Positions 10,142 through 22,150 of a stretch of DNA of 64,000 bases are shown in pieces. Each line of letters starts with the position of its first letter. Within the stretch, counting starts at the first letter, position 1. The notes under the pieces were generated by a model. The model did no database searches, was not told where the DNA came from, and saw nothing but the letters and a program-made list of their open reading frames with translations. Made by a program: the position numbers and the translations under genes. The stretch spans positions 1,391,608,223-1,391,672,222 of the forward strand of contig OX336388.2 of assembly GCA_946902985.2 (NCBI GenBank). The letters run 5' to 3'. The stretch is from Meconema thalassinum. Lineage: Eukaryota > Arthropoda > Insecta > Orthoptera > Tettigoniidae.

Positions 10142-11640
10142 TTTTCATATTATAACTTGGAGGCTGGATTTAGACAGCTCCTTAACCCGGTCCATGAGGC
10201 AATTATAATTGGCTACATGGATAATTCTTGCCAGGCGCGTCCACGTCGCGGGGGTGGGCAACGGTACTGTAATATACCATGGAACTACAGTACCGGCTAA
10301 GTTCTGGTGAGGACCCAGTCCTATGGGGTATAACATAGGCCCCGTGCACAGGGTTACGTGCGAAGGCCTCAACGGAATCTGCAGCGGAGAAGATGGACTT
10401 CGGAACGGTGGAGATTGCGGAAGAGGCAACCCAGTACTCAGTGAATAGTACGAGTACAGCACCAATCGGCAGCGTCTGTTGCCCAGGTTAGGGGCGGCCT
10501 GTATAATAGCTGGCAGTAGCTTCATAAAATGCCTTCGTAATAATAGCCTAAAATGGAAATGGCACTTCAAACGATTCGGAGAAGGTTAGGGCGTACCCTG
10601 CAGGCGACGCGCAGTTCTTTTGGTACTGGGGGAACTGTGAGAAATGGGCGACCAGTAACCGAAATGAAAGTGGGAATCATGAATGTCATGACCCTGACAG
10701 GCAAGGTGGAGGAGGTGGTAGACTTCATGGAGAGGGAGAATGTTGGATTGATGGGGCTGAGTGAAGTGAAATGGAAAGGTAAAGGAAGGAAGAAATTGAG
10801 GAAAGAATATACATTATACTGGAGTGGTGGCCAAGAGGCAAAAAATGGCGTGGGACTGAACCTCGAAACAACTGGAGGAGTATGTTGAAGTGGTCGAGTG
10901 TGTGAGTGACAGAATAATGAAAATTAGAATGAAGATGAAAAATGACGTGATGGACTTCATACAAGTGTATGCACCACAGACTGGAAACAGAGAAGAAGAT
11001 ATTGAAGTATTCCTGGAGGATGTAGAAAGAGTAATTTCAGATGTAGAAGTGGTGATCATGGGAGATATGAATGCACAAGTCGGAAACGAGAGACAAGGAA
11101 AGGAAGAAGTCATTGGACCATATGGATATAGGAAAAAGAACCGGGAAGGAGAGGAACTTGTAAACTTTTGTGAAAGGAATGGACTGATAGTGGGTAATTC
11201 ATGGTTTCGGAAGAAAAACAGCAGGAAAATTACGAGATATGGTTGGGGAGATAGAAGAACAAAATCAGTAATTGACTACTTTCTGGTGGAAAGGACTAAT
11301 CGCAGAAAGCTGATGGATGTGACAGCTTTACCAGGAGAAGCATTTGATGGGGACCATAGAGCTGTGGTGGCAAAATTTAGATGGGAAAAATTGGAAAACC
11401 TAAAGGAGATCAGAGAAAGCAAAATAAAAGTATGGAAATTGAAAGACAAAACTGTACAGGAAGATTTTCAGGAGAGATTGAAGCAACAAATCCCAGTTAC
11501 TGAAGTGGAAAACATAGAAGAGGAATGGTCCCACTTTAAAAAGGCATTTGTTGGTGCAGCAGAGAGTGCTTGTGGTAGGACGTCAACAAGAGTGAAAGAG
11601 AAGGAGACACCGTGGTGGAATGAGGAAGTGATGAAAATCC
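10142..11640 (+). pseudogene. RTE/CFDP2-like LINE, 5' leader plus endonuclease domain, frameshifted
   Basis: The leader (10142-10552) is followed by an ATG-started frame containing MKVGIMNVMTLTGKVEEVVD, then a frameshift near 10880, then YAPQTGNREEDIEVFLEDVE, VIMGDMNAQVGNE, SVIDYFLV, and DGDHRAVV, and finally ETPWWNEEV. These are the apurinic-type endonuclease blocks (catalytic N of MNAQVG, the DH pair) of the single-ORF LINEs often annotated as craniofacial development protein 2-like, an RTE-type lineage. The reverse transcriptase is absent: the copy stops at about 11640. It parallels the near-complete element at 43-46 kb. Clade assignment is from memory of motif style. Confidence 0.8.
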
Positions 11641-12025
11641 GGAATTTGTCTGTTAGGGGTGATTATATGGTTTTACAAAATCAACTATGGTTATACTGAA
11701 ATAATGCAAGCTTATACTTATCGAGTTGTCTCTTCACTATTTTAGAAGTTTACCTAACATTAGATATACCACATTTAACATACACCGACTGTTGCATTAC
11801 CAACACTGCAACTAAAATAATTGTACATATTGTATATATTTTTCACCTGTATTCTCAAACATAGATGTTATAGCCTAAGTGTAATGGATCTGATGATGAT
11901 CGCTTGACGATCAAAACTGGTCATCCTAGTGTATTTATTAATCTTATGTAATTTATTTCAGGATCAGGGCATAACCCAGCTCTATTTGGGTACATTCGTG
12001 TTGACCGACTGAAAAGCACCAAACT
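11641..12025 (+). mobile_element. Penelope-type terminal repeat fragment with hammerhead-like motif
   Basis: No coding sequence. It matches the minus-strand sequence at 27640-27990 around the shared hammerhead-like core, the following TGTAATTTATTTC-like block, and a downstream TTGACCGACT..AAGCA block. Two copies on opposite strands make it a repeat family. I assign it to Penelope-like elements because of the hammerhead architecture only. Confidence 0.5.
11886..11926 (+). ncRNA. Hammerhead-ribozyme-like motif (GUC type)
   Basis: GGAT stem-I strand, exact CTGATGA core box, a perfect 6-bp hairpin TGATCG/CGATCA with 5-base loop, AAAA in place of GAAA, a two-pair stem III closing a TG loop, GTC cleavage triplet, and ATCC completing stem I. 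The minus-strand homologue at 27751-27794 keeps GAAA but has CTAATGA, so between them the full core is represented. Confidence 0.55.
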
Positions 12026-12092
12026 TTTGTTTACTTAGGCAACACTGAAAAATGGCTTCAAACCTCACAATATATAATTTGCACATTGCCTG

Positions 12093-12540
12093 CTAGTTCT
12101 GTGATAAGAAAAAATCCTTGTAGCTTGTTTTGCACCCAGTAGCTGCTTTTCCATGAATATTTTCTTGTAATATACTTCCCCCGGTCATGACATGCTGGTC
12201 TTCTGTATCATAAGCGATTCCAGTGTAGATGTGCTTAATGTAGGTCTGGATTGTCAGATTTTTTCTAACAACACTGAAAATTCTTTCTGTGGGAGATTTA
12301 GTGTGAGGTACAGCTAATATCGCAAATACCATATTACTTAAGGTTTTATACTTCAACTGTCCACTTTCGTTTTTAAGCTCAGCAATTCTAAGTCGTTTTC
12401 AAATACATTCATGGAAAGTATCTCACTAAAAAACAGCAAATTCCTCTTCAAGTTTGTCATGTTCACGTTCCTTGACCAAACTTGCGAATCTTTGAACAAA
12501 ATAATCGGGAGATGAATAGGAAACCTTCATTCTAATAGAA
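12093..12540 (-). pseudogene. hAT transposase C-terminal (dimerisation) remnant
   Basis: The main frame contains LKYKTLSNMVFAILAVPHTK then SPTERIFSVVRKN, equivalent to the hAT block in which an A-x-x-ER-x-FS motif carries the catalytic Glu region. Upstream on the minus strand, in shifted frames, YSSPDYFVQRF and KLEEEFAVF fit the preceding part of the domain. Stops and shifts make it non-functional. Whether it belongs to the same element as the repeat at 12541-14111 is unclear. Confidence 0.6.
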
Positions 12541-14111
12541 ATATCGAGAAGTTACAAGATCGGCGCTGGTCTCGGCCGTTTGACTAGATTCTCGTATTTT
12601 TCGTGATAGAACACGCACAAATCGCGATATACATAGTTCGTGCTACGTTTAGTCGATCGACGAGATTTCCATTTCCAATGTCCTTGAGTAGGGCACGGGA
12701 AAATATAGCATAATTACGCAATCGGTGCCGCTTGCTGTACGTTTGACAAGAATCCAGTTGTTCTCGTCATCGAATGAGGAGAAATATCGCGATGTCTTGC
12801 AATCGCTGCCGCTTTCGGCCATTATACGAAAATCACCATGTCTTTGCGGTTAGTCACTGAGAACACGATAATATGCAATCGACGCCGTTCAACGCTTGTC
12901 TGCCTGTCTGTCTGTCCTGGCAGTATGGCTGAGGAAAGCTCAAGGTTGGGCATGGTTAAAATCAACGGCAGTTATGGACATGTTGTATGGTCGGCGCCAT
13001 GATTCCCACTATCCCTATGCTGTGGTTGGGAGTTCACGGCAGATCACGAGGAGAAATGAGAGTCGCGATCATACGTAGACGGTCATTTTTAAGTGGGTTA
13101 ACGCACTTCACGCTCCCCGTACGCTTTTAAGTATACGGTCATGGGAAAAGTGGCGAGTAGGTTTTGGGATGATTCGTGAAGGATGCCGAATCACCTTTGA
13201 CAGGATTCTCGCAGTCCTCGTGGTCACAAGTTCGCGATTGGGCACGGGATTTATGATTTTACGCAACGGTCCGTTTGACGAGATTCCCGCAGGCAAGTCG
13301 TGCGGTCAGCCGGTCGTCTTCAGCATGTGAGTTCGGAGGATGAACGTTCGAAGTAGGTATCAAATATTATGAATTATTCTGAGAGGATTGCATGAATAAT
13401 ACGACAAGAGGGCACATTTTCCTTCGAATTCGAATCTCGAATTATACAAGTTTTCGAGATAACCGGTTCGATTATCCAATGGAACCAAAGTTCAAGGGAA
13501 AAATTGACATAACGTAATTTAGTATTAAACATACTGGACGTCGCAAATTTTCAAGACAGAGTTTTAAAATTAATGTAATTTGAAGCTTCTTCGCGGTTTG
13601 TTATACGAAACTGTATCATTTCGCAAGATTTCGACATTAAATTATTTCCCTTTATTTCTGGACTTCAATTTGAGATAGTGTCCAAATTTATAGAGGTCAA
13701 TAACAGAAATGACAGGTTTCTGTTGAGTTTTGGAAGTTTTCGCGAATAAACGTCTCGCGGAAAGTCAGGTTTCCTAATAATACAGAAAAAAATTTCACAC
13801 AAAACTAAAAACTCTTCTTGATGACGAAAATATACGTTGAACCGATGTATACCACTCAAGGTAACCTCAGTATGCATTTCCTTAAGGGCGGGCACGGGGA
13901 AATATAGCTTACGAAATCGGCGCCACTTGCTTGAAACTTGCTCCATCGCAATCTGTGAGCCTAGCAGCACGAGTTTAAATGAACCGACCTCAGCGAAATT
14001 TCGTTACCTCCAACTATCCAGACATAAAAATTAGCTACTTTTCGTTACTTTCATTACCTGTTTGTAAAATTAGCTACTTTTTCGTTACTTTCGTTACCGG
14101 TAGACAACCTG
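12541..14111. mobile_element. Repeat copy A, likely non-autonomous hAT-like element
   Basis: Sequence from the GATCGGCGCTGGTCTC block onward is homologous across about 1.5 kb to 58545-60059 (copy B), including shared GGGCACGGGGAAATATAGC and repeated CGTTACTTTCGTTACC segments near the right end. Copy A ends in GGTAGACAACCTG, a one-base variant of the copy B terminal repeat GTAGACACCCTG. The left terminus is not present. ORFs in it (for example 12896-13078, 13665-13970) do not resemble proteins. Confidence 0.7.
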
Positions 14112-14384
14112 TAATTTTCCTCTTTTTATTACCATAGAAATGTGTTGTTTATTTCTTCGTGATAATGTCACTTTTCCGTAATAATTTCCCCTTTGACCAT
14201 AATCGTGAAGTGAAATCCGTAATAGTTGGCGCCTCATGTGCATCTCCCCTGCGAAAGAAGTCCATGGAAAGGCTAAAAATAGTAAAATTCCACATGCGAC
14301 ACGCCACAAATACTTTATAATTGAGATTTATTTTATCAAAGTAGATAATAGAAAATAAAATAATGCAAAACGAAATTAAATAAG
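14112..14384. other. Unassigned
   Basis: Between copy A and the following hAT remnant; no feature recognised. It may be the 3' region of that hAT. Confidence 0.3.
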
Positions 14385-14854
14385 TCACTCTGACAAATAC
14401 AAGATTGTTGCTAGGAACTTCTGTTTACACAGCACAAAATTAAGTTCTTTTGACAGTACTTTTTTTTCCAATTCCTGGAGATCTTTTGTGACTTTTCTTT
14501 CGACTGCCAACTTAGCCGTCGCTTCGCACCGGTTTCTCTTCCTAGAACACGGTGTAGGAGTTTCGTGCAGTATGGACTCTTGCTCACGGTTATCTTTTCT
14601 ACTCCACCAGCTGCCATCACATCGTCCTGAACAGTATGCATGACAATCAGACTTGCTTCTTTGTGATTGACGATCATGCACTCCTTGTTCAGGGAGAAAC
14701 TTCTGTCTAGAGCTGCATTGTTGTGATACAAAGTCAGTATCATTTTAACGAAGCTTGCGAGATCGTTTTTGGCAGGAACTGAGGAAGGTGCTGAAGCCAC
14801 TAATTCAGACCACAACACGTCGAGTCGTGGCTCTTTTCCGTCGAACTGCTTCAA
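14385..14854 (-). pseudogene. hAT transposase C-terminal remnant, second subfamily
   Basis: The frame at 14411-14854 contains MILTLYHNNAALDRSFSLNKE, followed by NHKEASLIVMHTVQDDVMAAGG. This matches the arthropod/fish hAT subfamily in which the block normally reads SHGNAxVERGFSxNKE and then xESLIxxRxVYD. The catalytic Glu of ER is replaced by Asp (LDR). A Lys-rich tail follows in another frame. The same subfamily recurs in the nested element at 31932-34031 (33293-33556). Confidence 0.65.
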
Positions 14855-14859
14855 ACGCT

Positions 14860-15330
14860 CAGACGCTAGATAAACTATTGGAAATTATCTGCGAAATTTG
14901 GGAAACAGAGAGACTCCCCAACGGCTTCATAAGAAAGGAGATAAAACAGACTTAAATAACTACTGTTGCATTTCCCTCCTTTTGATAACCTATAAGATTC
15001 TCTCGAAAGATCTTCTGACTAGAGCAGAGAAACAACTAGATCCACAACTGGGTGAATATCAAGCCGGTTTCCGGAAAGGGCGATCATGTGTCGAACAGAT
15101 TATAAACCTCAAATCTACCCTCTCCTATTTGAAGATCAGGAATAAGAAATTTGTGGTGACCTTCGTAGACTTTAAGAAGGCCTATGATTCTATTGATCGC
15201 AACACCCTGATCCGAATCCTAAAAGAATTTGGCCTGGACAACAAAACCAGAGCGATCATCCAACAATCGCTGACCAACACCACCTCGAAGGAAATATGTG
15301 ATGTAATATTTCCCATTGAAGGGCTATAGG
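14860..15330 (+). pseudogene. LINE reverse transcriptase fragment (RTE-like)
   Basis: Contains the RT fingers/palm blocks LNNYCCISLLLITYKILSK, EYQAGFRKGRSCVEQI, and FVDFKKAYDSIDRNTLIRIL, the last including the first catalytic Asp (VDFKKAYD). A frame change lies near 14930. Both ends of the element are missing and the YADD box is absent. A related fragment is at 21600-22150. Confidence 0.8.
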
Positions 15331-15840
15331 ATGTGGAAAGACATAACCCACATTGCCTTATTCTACTATCCAGTTAATAATATTTTTGCGGATATTCTAT
15401 AAATCCATCTCAACTTCTGATGATAGGATTTTGCTACTTTTGGACGTTGGAACTTAATAGGAGCATGCCTATATTTTTGGTCGAAAACATGATGGTCTAT
15501 TCGACGGAATTTTCGATGGAACATATGCCTTTAACTAATTTGATATTGAGAGCTAGAGTGAAATTCAGGTTTGAATTTTTTGGATCCTAATTTCAGATAT
15601 TTGTGGATATTATTATGATTTGCTAAGTTTATACTTTAATATTTTCTTCTCCCATACTCTGCTCGGGGAATTTGAATTATTTCAAGCACGTTCTGCTATT
15701 TTGCTCGGACGTTTATACATGCCAATAATGTGATCGAAGGAAATCCGTGATGATTATACAGTAATAATAATAAATTATTCAGTACTAAAACGGTGAAATT
15801 GATGTAGTCCTTTTTTAGCCAATTTTCAATTTTGAAAAAA
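15331..15840. other. Unassigned AT-rich stretch
   Basis: No gene, RNA or repeat recognised. Confidence 0.4.
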
Positions 15841-15867
15841 AAAATAGGCTTATGAGATCACCTTTTG

Positions 15868-15906
<39 letters not shown>

Positions 15907-17340
15907 TAATAAATTCTAAACGGCTTGAGCGATTTCAATGAAACTCGGTAAGTTCATAGCACTATTCCGGGCGACCTCGGCCGTGCTCTTCAAATTTTCT
16001 TACCTCTCACCAATCCAACATGGCGGCTGTGCGAACTATTTCACCAGCATTCAATATCTCCGAAACTATTACCGACATCACCCTGGAATTTATTACGTTG
16101 ATAAAGGGAACTACTAGAAGTTCACCTATGTAACTTTTGAAAAACTGATAACTACAAAACCAACATGGCGGCCACGCGAATTTGCGACTTTTAAATAGAC
16201 GTTTCTTGTGATTTAACCAACCAAACGCAATAAAACATGGTACAGTATATGTTTATACACATTGTAATGCACCGACATCTAACTTGGTTCAATTGTTTAC
16301 ATAATCACAAGATGGCGGATGTGCAAAATATTTCACCGGCATTCTATATCTCTGAAACTGTTAGCGGTATCACCTTGAAATTATATACGGAGATAAAGGG
16401 CACTACTGGATGTTCATCTATAAGACTTTCAAAAACCGGTTAACTACAAAACGAACATGGCGGCCAAGCGAATTTGAAAATTTTAAATAGACCTTTCCTG
16501 CGATTTAATGTTCCAAACGCAATGAAATCTGCCACAGGAAATGTTTATACACATTGTAATACACAGGTATCTAATTTAGTTCAATTGTTTACATAACCTC
16601 AAGATGGCGGCTGTGCGAATTTTAAAATTAAGTTTTTTATTTCTTGTGTCGTAATCATACGATCAAAGTGAAAGTTTGAATAATGAACCTACGCAATAAT
16701 TTTCCTTTAATGGTACATGACTCTATGGCCTATACATTTAAAAATCCAACATGGCGACCATCCGAAATATTTAGACGGCTCTGAATATCTACGAATCTAT
16801 TATAGCAATCAAACTGAATGTTTTTATGTTGATAGGGGTTATGAACTTAAGTTCACGTATAGGACTTTCAATAACCTGGTGATCACAAATCCAACATGGC
16901 GGCGACACGAATTATAAATATGCACATGGACGTTTCTCGCAATTTAACCATCCGAGTGCAGTGAAACATGGTACAGTAAATCCTTATACGAATGATAATC
17001 CACTGGCATCTAATTTGTTTCAATTGTTTCCATTACCACAAGATGGCAGCTGGGCGAAATTTTAAAATCTCCTTGTTACTTCTTTTGTCCTAATCATGCG
17101 ATTGAAGTTTGAATGCTACACGTACACAATAATCTTCATGTAACAATACATAACTCTTGGACCTACATATATAAAATCCAACATGGCGGCCATCCGAAAT
17201 ATTTAGTCGGTTCTCAATATCTACGAATTTATTACAGCAATGAAACTGAAATTATGTATGTTGATAGTGGCAATTAACATAAGTAGGTTATATGAAAATA
17301 GGCTGTATAGTTCTTCACGGAACTAGCCTACTTGTTTTTT
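15841..17340. repeat. Tandem-like array with ATGGCG-type motif every ~146 bp
   Basis: ATGG of an ATGGCGG-like motif starts at 16020, 16165, 16312, 16457, 16604, 16751, 16896, 17043 and 17183: spacings 145, 147, 145, 147, 147, 145, 147 and 140. Flanking sequence alternates between two related half-units, giving a 292-bp higher-order repeat for the first three cycles. Most motifs are preceded by CAAC or CAAG. The array is led by a (GT)17 run and a block CTAAACGGCTTGAGCGATTTC. Short TAGGCT sequences occur at both ends in inverted orientation (about 15846 and 17323). Confidence 0.8.
15871..15904. repeat. (GT)17 microsatellite
   Basis: Uninterrupted GT dinucleotide run immediately before the ATGGCG array. 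Confidence 0.95.
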
Positions 17341-18440
17341 AAAGGAAAGAAATTTTTAATAAAAAATTTAAAAAAGAGATTAATTTAAGGTGATAATTCA
17401 CATATGCTGTGAACAATTCAAGGAAATGGTTTGAGGATTAATCACGGTGTTTAATAAAAAAAAGTGTAGAATTATGAAACACTTGGTGAATATAAAAAAA
17501 GATATATTGCTTATAGTAATGATTATTGGTGTGAGGTCATTCATAACGGCATGTCTACGTAAGGTACAGGCAAATGATTGTAAATTAAGCATTGATATTA
17601 GCATATAAATGATAATCTAATCACTTTGCATTTAGTCAAGTGGCCTATATTGCAAACAAACCATCGAATGGGAAGAAATAGAATCACTGAGTTGTCATAT
17701 TATATTGAAACATAAAATTTGAATTTTGTATAAAAAGATAATGAGGAGTGCACATTTGTTGCAACATTATGAGTAATAAGAGTAATGATACTCATAAATA
17801 ACTTGTAAAATAATTTCGAAATTAGAATATTTGAAATACAGACCTGAGATAAGTGTCTGATAGATTTGTGATCCGGTACAATTTTAAGATCTGTTCGATG
17901 TTATTTCCATCTAGCGGTCACTAGTAAATCATCCAAGTGATCGTAATTTCCGCACGTCCTGAAAAGGAAAGCGCCCGCGTTGGAGAACCCATCTTAGTCT
18001 AAGAAACACGCCTTCAGCGATCGTTATCGCGACTGAATTGTTATTACGAGGAGAGATATAAGATGTTGAGCCGACATAATGCCCACTACCGACAGTTCTA
18101 TTGAAAATGTTACGTGTTAATTATTATCTGTTGATCTTGAAAATGTTACGTGTTAATTATTATCTGTTGATCTTTGAGGTTATAAACATTGAGGAAACAC
18201 GGCGGGATTCCGGCCTCTGTCTAGCAGTTGAGATTTCTTGTTATATGAGATAATTATTAAATGAAAATATCATCAGAGACCTTCCAGAACATCTAGGAGA
18301 AAAAGCTAAGTGGAAATGGTCCTTGTTGTTATTCTGTACTAAAGTGTCATGCTTTGAAGAAAACTGATCATCGATATATATATACTCAGTGTTAAAAGTT
18401 CCTTAATTTAACCTGCTAAGGTAGGGTTAAACTGGAGATC
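17341..18440. other. Unassigned, includes a 36-bp tandem duplication
   Basis: AT-rich and without recognisable genes. At 18103-18174 a 36-bp unit beginning GAAAATGTTACGTG is present twice in direct tandem with no visible differences. Confidence 0.5.
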
Positions 18441-21400
18441 TTTCATGTTTTTCTTTGAGGTTATTTGGTGTTTATTTTGGTCCCCAGTTATTCGTTATAT
18501 ATACGTGCGTAGTGGAGAATCTACTTGCGTGTGTTGGGGTTTATTAATTTTAAGGGATTCTTCTTGTTGTTGTTGTTTCATTTCCGTATCTTGTAATGTT
18601 TTATTTTTGTGCGTGTTCTTGCGATTGTTTTGGTCACGAAATGTGATTGTATTTCTGAGAGATGTTTCTTACCAGTTCCTAACCCCTTGTAAAAGTATGG
18701 GATATTTCGAGGACCTTTAGGGACTGGTATCTTTAGGTTAGTTTCGCGGTTTGTATCTTGGCGAGGGTGGGGGTGTTCATTCAATTGCCTTGGATTTTCT
18801 TCTGTATGGTCGGAACGCACACCAAGTTTTATTTAATTGTGTTTTGGGTTTTGTTTATGTGTCTTGTCATTTGTGCAACTCTAAGGATGACCGATTAGGG
18901 TTTCTTTTATCCTTAGAGACTGGGCAGACACTAATTATGTATGCGTCTGAAATATGTCTCATTTATAATCACGGTTCTTGACTTATGTTTAAGGGTGGGT
19001 TTATGATATTTGTTTAAGTAGGAATTTCACTGAAGGCCGAGGATCATGTTTAGGTTTGTTTTGTTTTGTCGTGGCTTTCATTCAAGAAGCAACGCGTGGT
19101 CCCATTACGTTTATTAAATGAGGTATATCAGTTATTCTTTCGCAGGGAGATATGTGTGCTTCTTGCATGTGTCCGGGACAGTAATTGGCACTCATGTCCT
19201 CTCAAGTAAGATATCTGAATCTTGTGCTTTCGTTCGAGCGAAGTTTTATTCTACCAGCTCATGAAATCTTTTTATTTTATCGTCATTTGGGAGTTGCTTG
19301 TTTTATTTTATTGAACCGATCTATGTTTCTCTGCGGGGTTTGTATGTCACGCCACGGCATGTTCTGTGAAGTTTTGTCATTTATTAAGTCGTGTTAATTT
19401 TTGTGTTTCTTGTCGTGTCATTTAAGGGTCGTTGTTATTGAATGGTTTGTTTCTTTGGGTAGTTTGATGTGACATACATTTTAAAATAAGGGTGGACGGT
19501 TTGTGGGAGACACGATTTCAAGTACTTCTCAGAATGATGCTTCTGACTACCTTCTTGTAGTCAGCCTGTGGTGGAACGAAACGTAATATTCACACTATTA
19601 TTAATTTATGCCCCTCTACTGAACGATCTCCAGTGACTTAGGCTTCTCCTCGTCGTCAACCTTTTCTCTTTTATATATCTTTATTGTGTGTCTTAAGTTT
19701 TATTGTTTTACTGTTTTATAATTACATGTAGATATTTTATTACAGGCCCATCATCCCTCATCTTACCATTTCATGCGCTACTCACGCCCCTTTTATTTGT
19801 CTTGTTTTATGATATTAAATTTTATTCTACAACCTTTACTCGAAAAATGTAGTCATTGGATGGTCGGTGCTCCATCTAGTTCGAAATGTGCGAGTGAGCT
19901 TACTAATGACATTTATTCTTCTATTTGAAGGAATGTAGATAACACTTTGTATAATAATTGTAAATAGTGAATTTAATCTTGATTTAGCGGTCAAGCTAGA
20001 CCAATATTGCAACGGCAATAATTGCTGTTAATAATTGGTGAATGATATAGTTCATTATTGGATTTCTTTTTCTCACTGGTTACACTAGTTAGAATGGAGT
20101 TCTACACTATTATTCCAGGGCAAGATACATCTTTTCTATAGATCTTTCTTTCATTATAATCACAAGTGAGTGTGTTTGTGATTGAAAACACCACCTGATG
20201 GACATTCAGGGTGTTTAATGGATTATATAGTCAAATATGACCGAATCTAACCTGTTTTTAATTTATTTAATTTTCTTCGAGTATCTCCTAATTTTATTTA
20301 TATCAAAGGATAGGACCAAGGAGATTTGTTGACCATTTAAACCTTAATTTTTTTTTCATTTGGACTATAAATATTTTTCTTATGCATCAATCCACATCTA
20401 GCATTAATTTAGACCGAATCTCCGCGGCAAGATAGGCTTTTGGGATTAATATTTTTATGTGTGGTCGATGAGTTGCCCAATAAATGGATACCTATTTTAT
20501 CTTATTAATTGTGCTTATCTTCTGTTTTCGGTTGTGCTATTGCTTTGATTTAGGTTTGGGAGTGGGTTGATTTAACCTGTTACACCTGTATCCTGTTCAC
20601 CGCTCCTGAGACTACTTGAGTTCTCGTATCCACCGGCATATTTTATTTTTTATTTTTTTATATTCAAACCCAGACCTGAATCATCTTTGTTCTTCAAGTG
20701 ATATGTGTCTTGTGTTATCGGCATGAATTGCAATGTTTTCGCCGGGTCATCCAATTCACTGCTGGTTAACGGGGACAACGTGCTGTCTAGTATCTTCGAC
20801 GAACATGTTGCAATACGACCCAGAGTATTTTAATAATTACGTAACTTCTTTCATTAATTCATTCATTCCTGCTCTTGTGTCACGTTTTATGATTCCTTAA
20901 GAATCCTGTTTTATTTGTATCACATGCTGATACCTATTCTATGCATGCTCTCGTTACCTGGGGTAACGAAGTATTGTTAATGTCTTCCTGTTTTTCTTTA
21001 AACAATTAAAGTTTTGTTATTTTTGTTATTTCACGATAAGTGAAGAAGACATATTTGATTAGTCGTGAATAGACGTGTGAGTTAGTCTCCGAAACATTTA
21101 ATGAAATTTATCATTGCTAATTCATTTCAGTTCTTGGATTGAACTTAATAATGTTCTCGTTGATAATGCCATCTGCACAGATAAGGTGATTACATTCATG
21201 TTTATTTATTGTCAATTTAACTTCGACTTTTTCTCTCGAGTTTAGACTTCCAATTCGATTCATCATCTTGGTCATAATTAATTGATTTTCTTATGGTTAA
21301 GATTCCTCGCTTGATTAATTTTATTTTAATTGTATTAAGAATTATTAGGTTGTTTTTAATTAGTGTCATTTTATACATGTACTGTAAATGTTTTAAACTT

Positions 21401-21595
21401 TAAATTATATATCCTTGAAATGTTTTCTCGTTCTTATTCAATTTTAATCTTAGTAGTAGAGTGTCTCCCAGTTTTATTAATCCTCAGGTATGGTGGTAGT
21501 TCAGTCCTCTCACTTCCACAATTCTTTTATTTCTTGTCCACTGATCGATGTAACAAGTGTGTGGTAAAGTGGTAATGCAGAAAAGCGGTTGCAAT
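18441..21595. other. T-rich unassigned block
   Basis: About 3.1 kb with a strong excess of T over A on the plus strand. Many short hydrophobic plus-strand frames (for example 18445-18720, 19185-19397) arise from this composition and resemble no family. It may be a long non-coding part of an element transcribed from the minus strand, but I see no motif to support that. Confidence 0.4.
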
Positions 21596-21599
21596 AATC

Positions 21600-22150
21600 A
21601 ACCATTAAAAAACAATAGAGCACCTGGTGAAGATGGACTTATTGCAGAAATACGGAAATAGGACCATGCAACCATAACACCAAAAATTCACAGAATAATA
21701 CAAAATGTTTGGAAAATAGAGAAAATCCCAGAAGAATGGAAGAGTGCCTTGATACATCCTCTCCAGACAGATCCGAACAATATTACAGAGGAATCTCACG
21801 TCTTCCAGTATCACATAAAATACTTTCTAAAGATTTGATGAACAGACTCGAGTCACAAGTAGACCAACCGATTGGCAAGTATCAGGCTGGGTTCAGGAAA
21901 GGGAGATCCTGTATTGAACAGATTTGAAACCTCAAAACCATACTATATCAGACGATGCCGAAACACATTTGTGGATTTCAAAAAAGCCTATGATTCTGTT
22001 GACAGACCAACACTGTTTAATATCTTGGAAGAATTAGGAGTCTATAGGAAGACCAGGGCCATCATCCAGGAAACACTATCTGGAACCACTTAGAAAATGA
22101 AATTCATGGGAGAAATCTTACTCATTCGAAATAGCCTGCGTTATCTCATT
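21600..22150 (+). pseudogene. LINE reverse transcriptase fragment (RTE-like), heavily frameshifted
   Basis: Blocks appear in changing frames: NNRAPGEDGLIAEI, KYQAGFRKGRSCIEQI, FVDFKKAYDSVDRPTLFNIL, and then KMKFMGEI. They match the fragment at 14860-15330 and the RT of the nested LINE at 52441, so a common family is likely. No YADD box is left. Confidence 0.75.

Noticed and set aside
12896..13078. 60-codon plus frame in copy A
   Set aside because: The homologous frame in copy B (58768-58974) does not conserve protein sequence beyond DNA identity.
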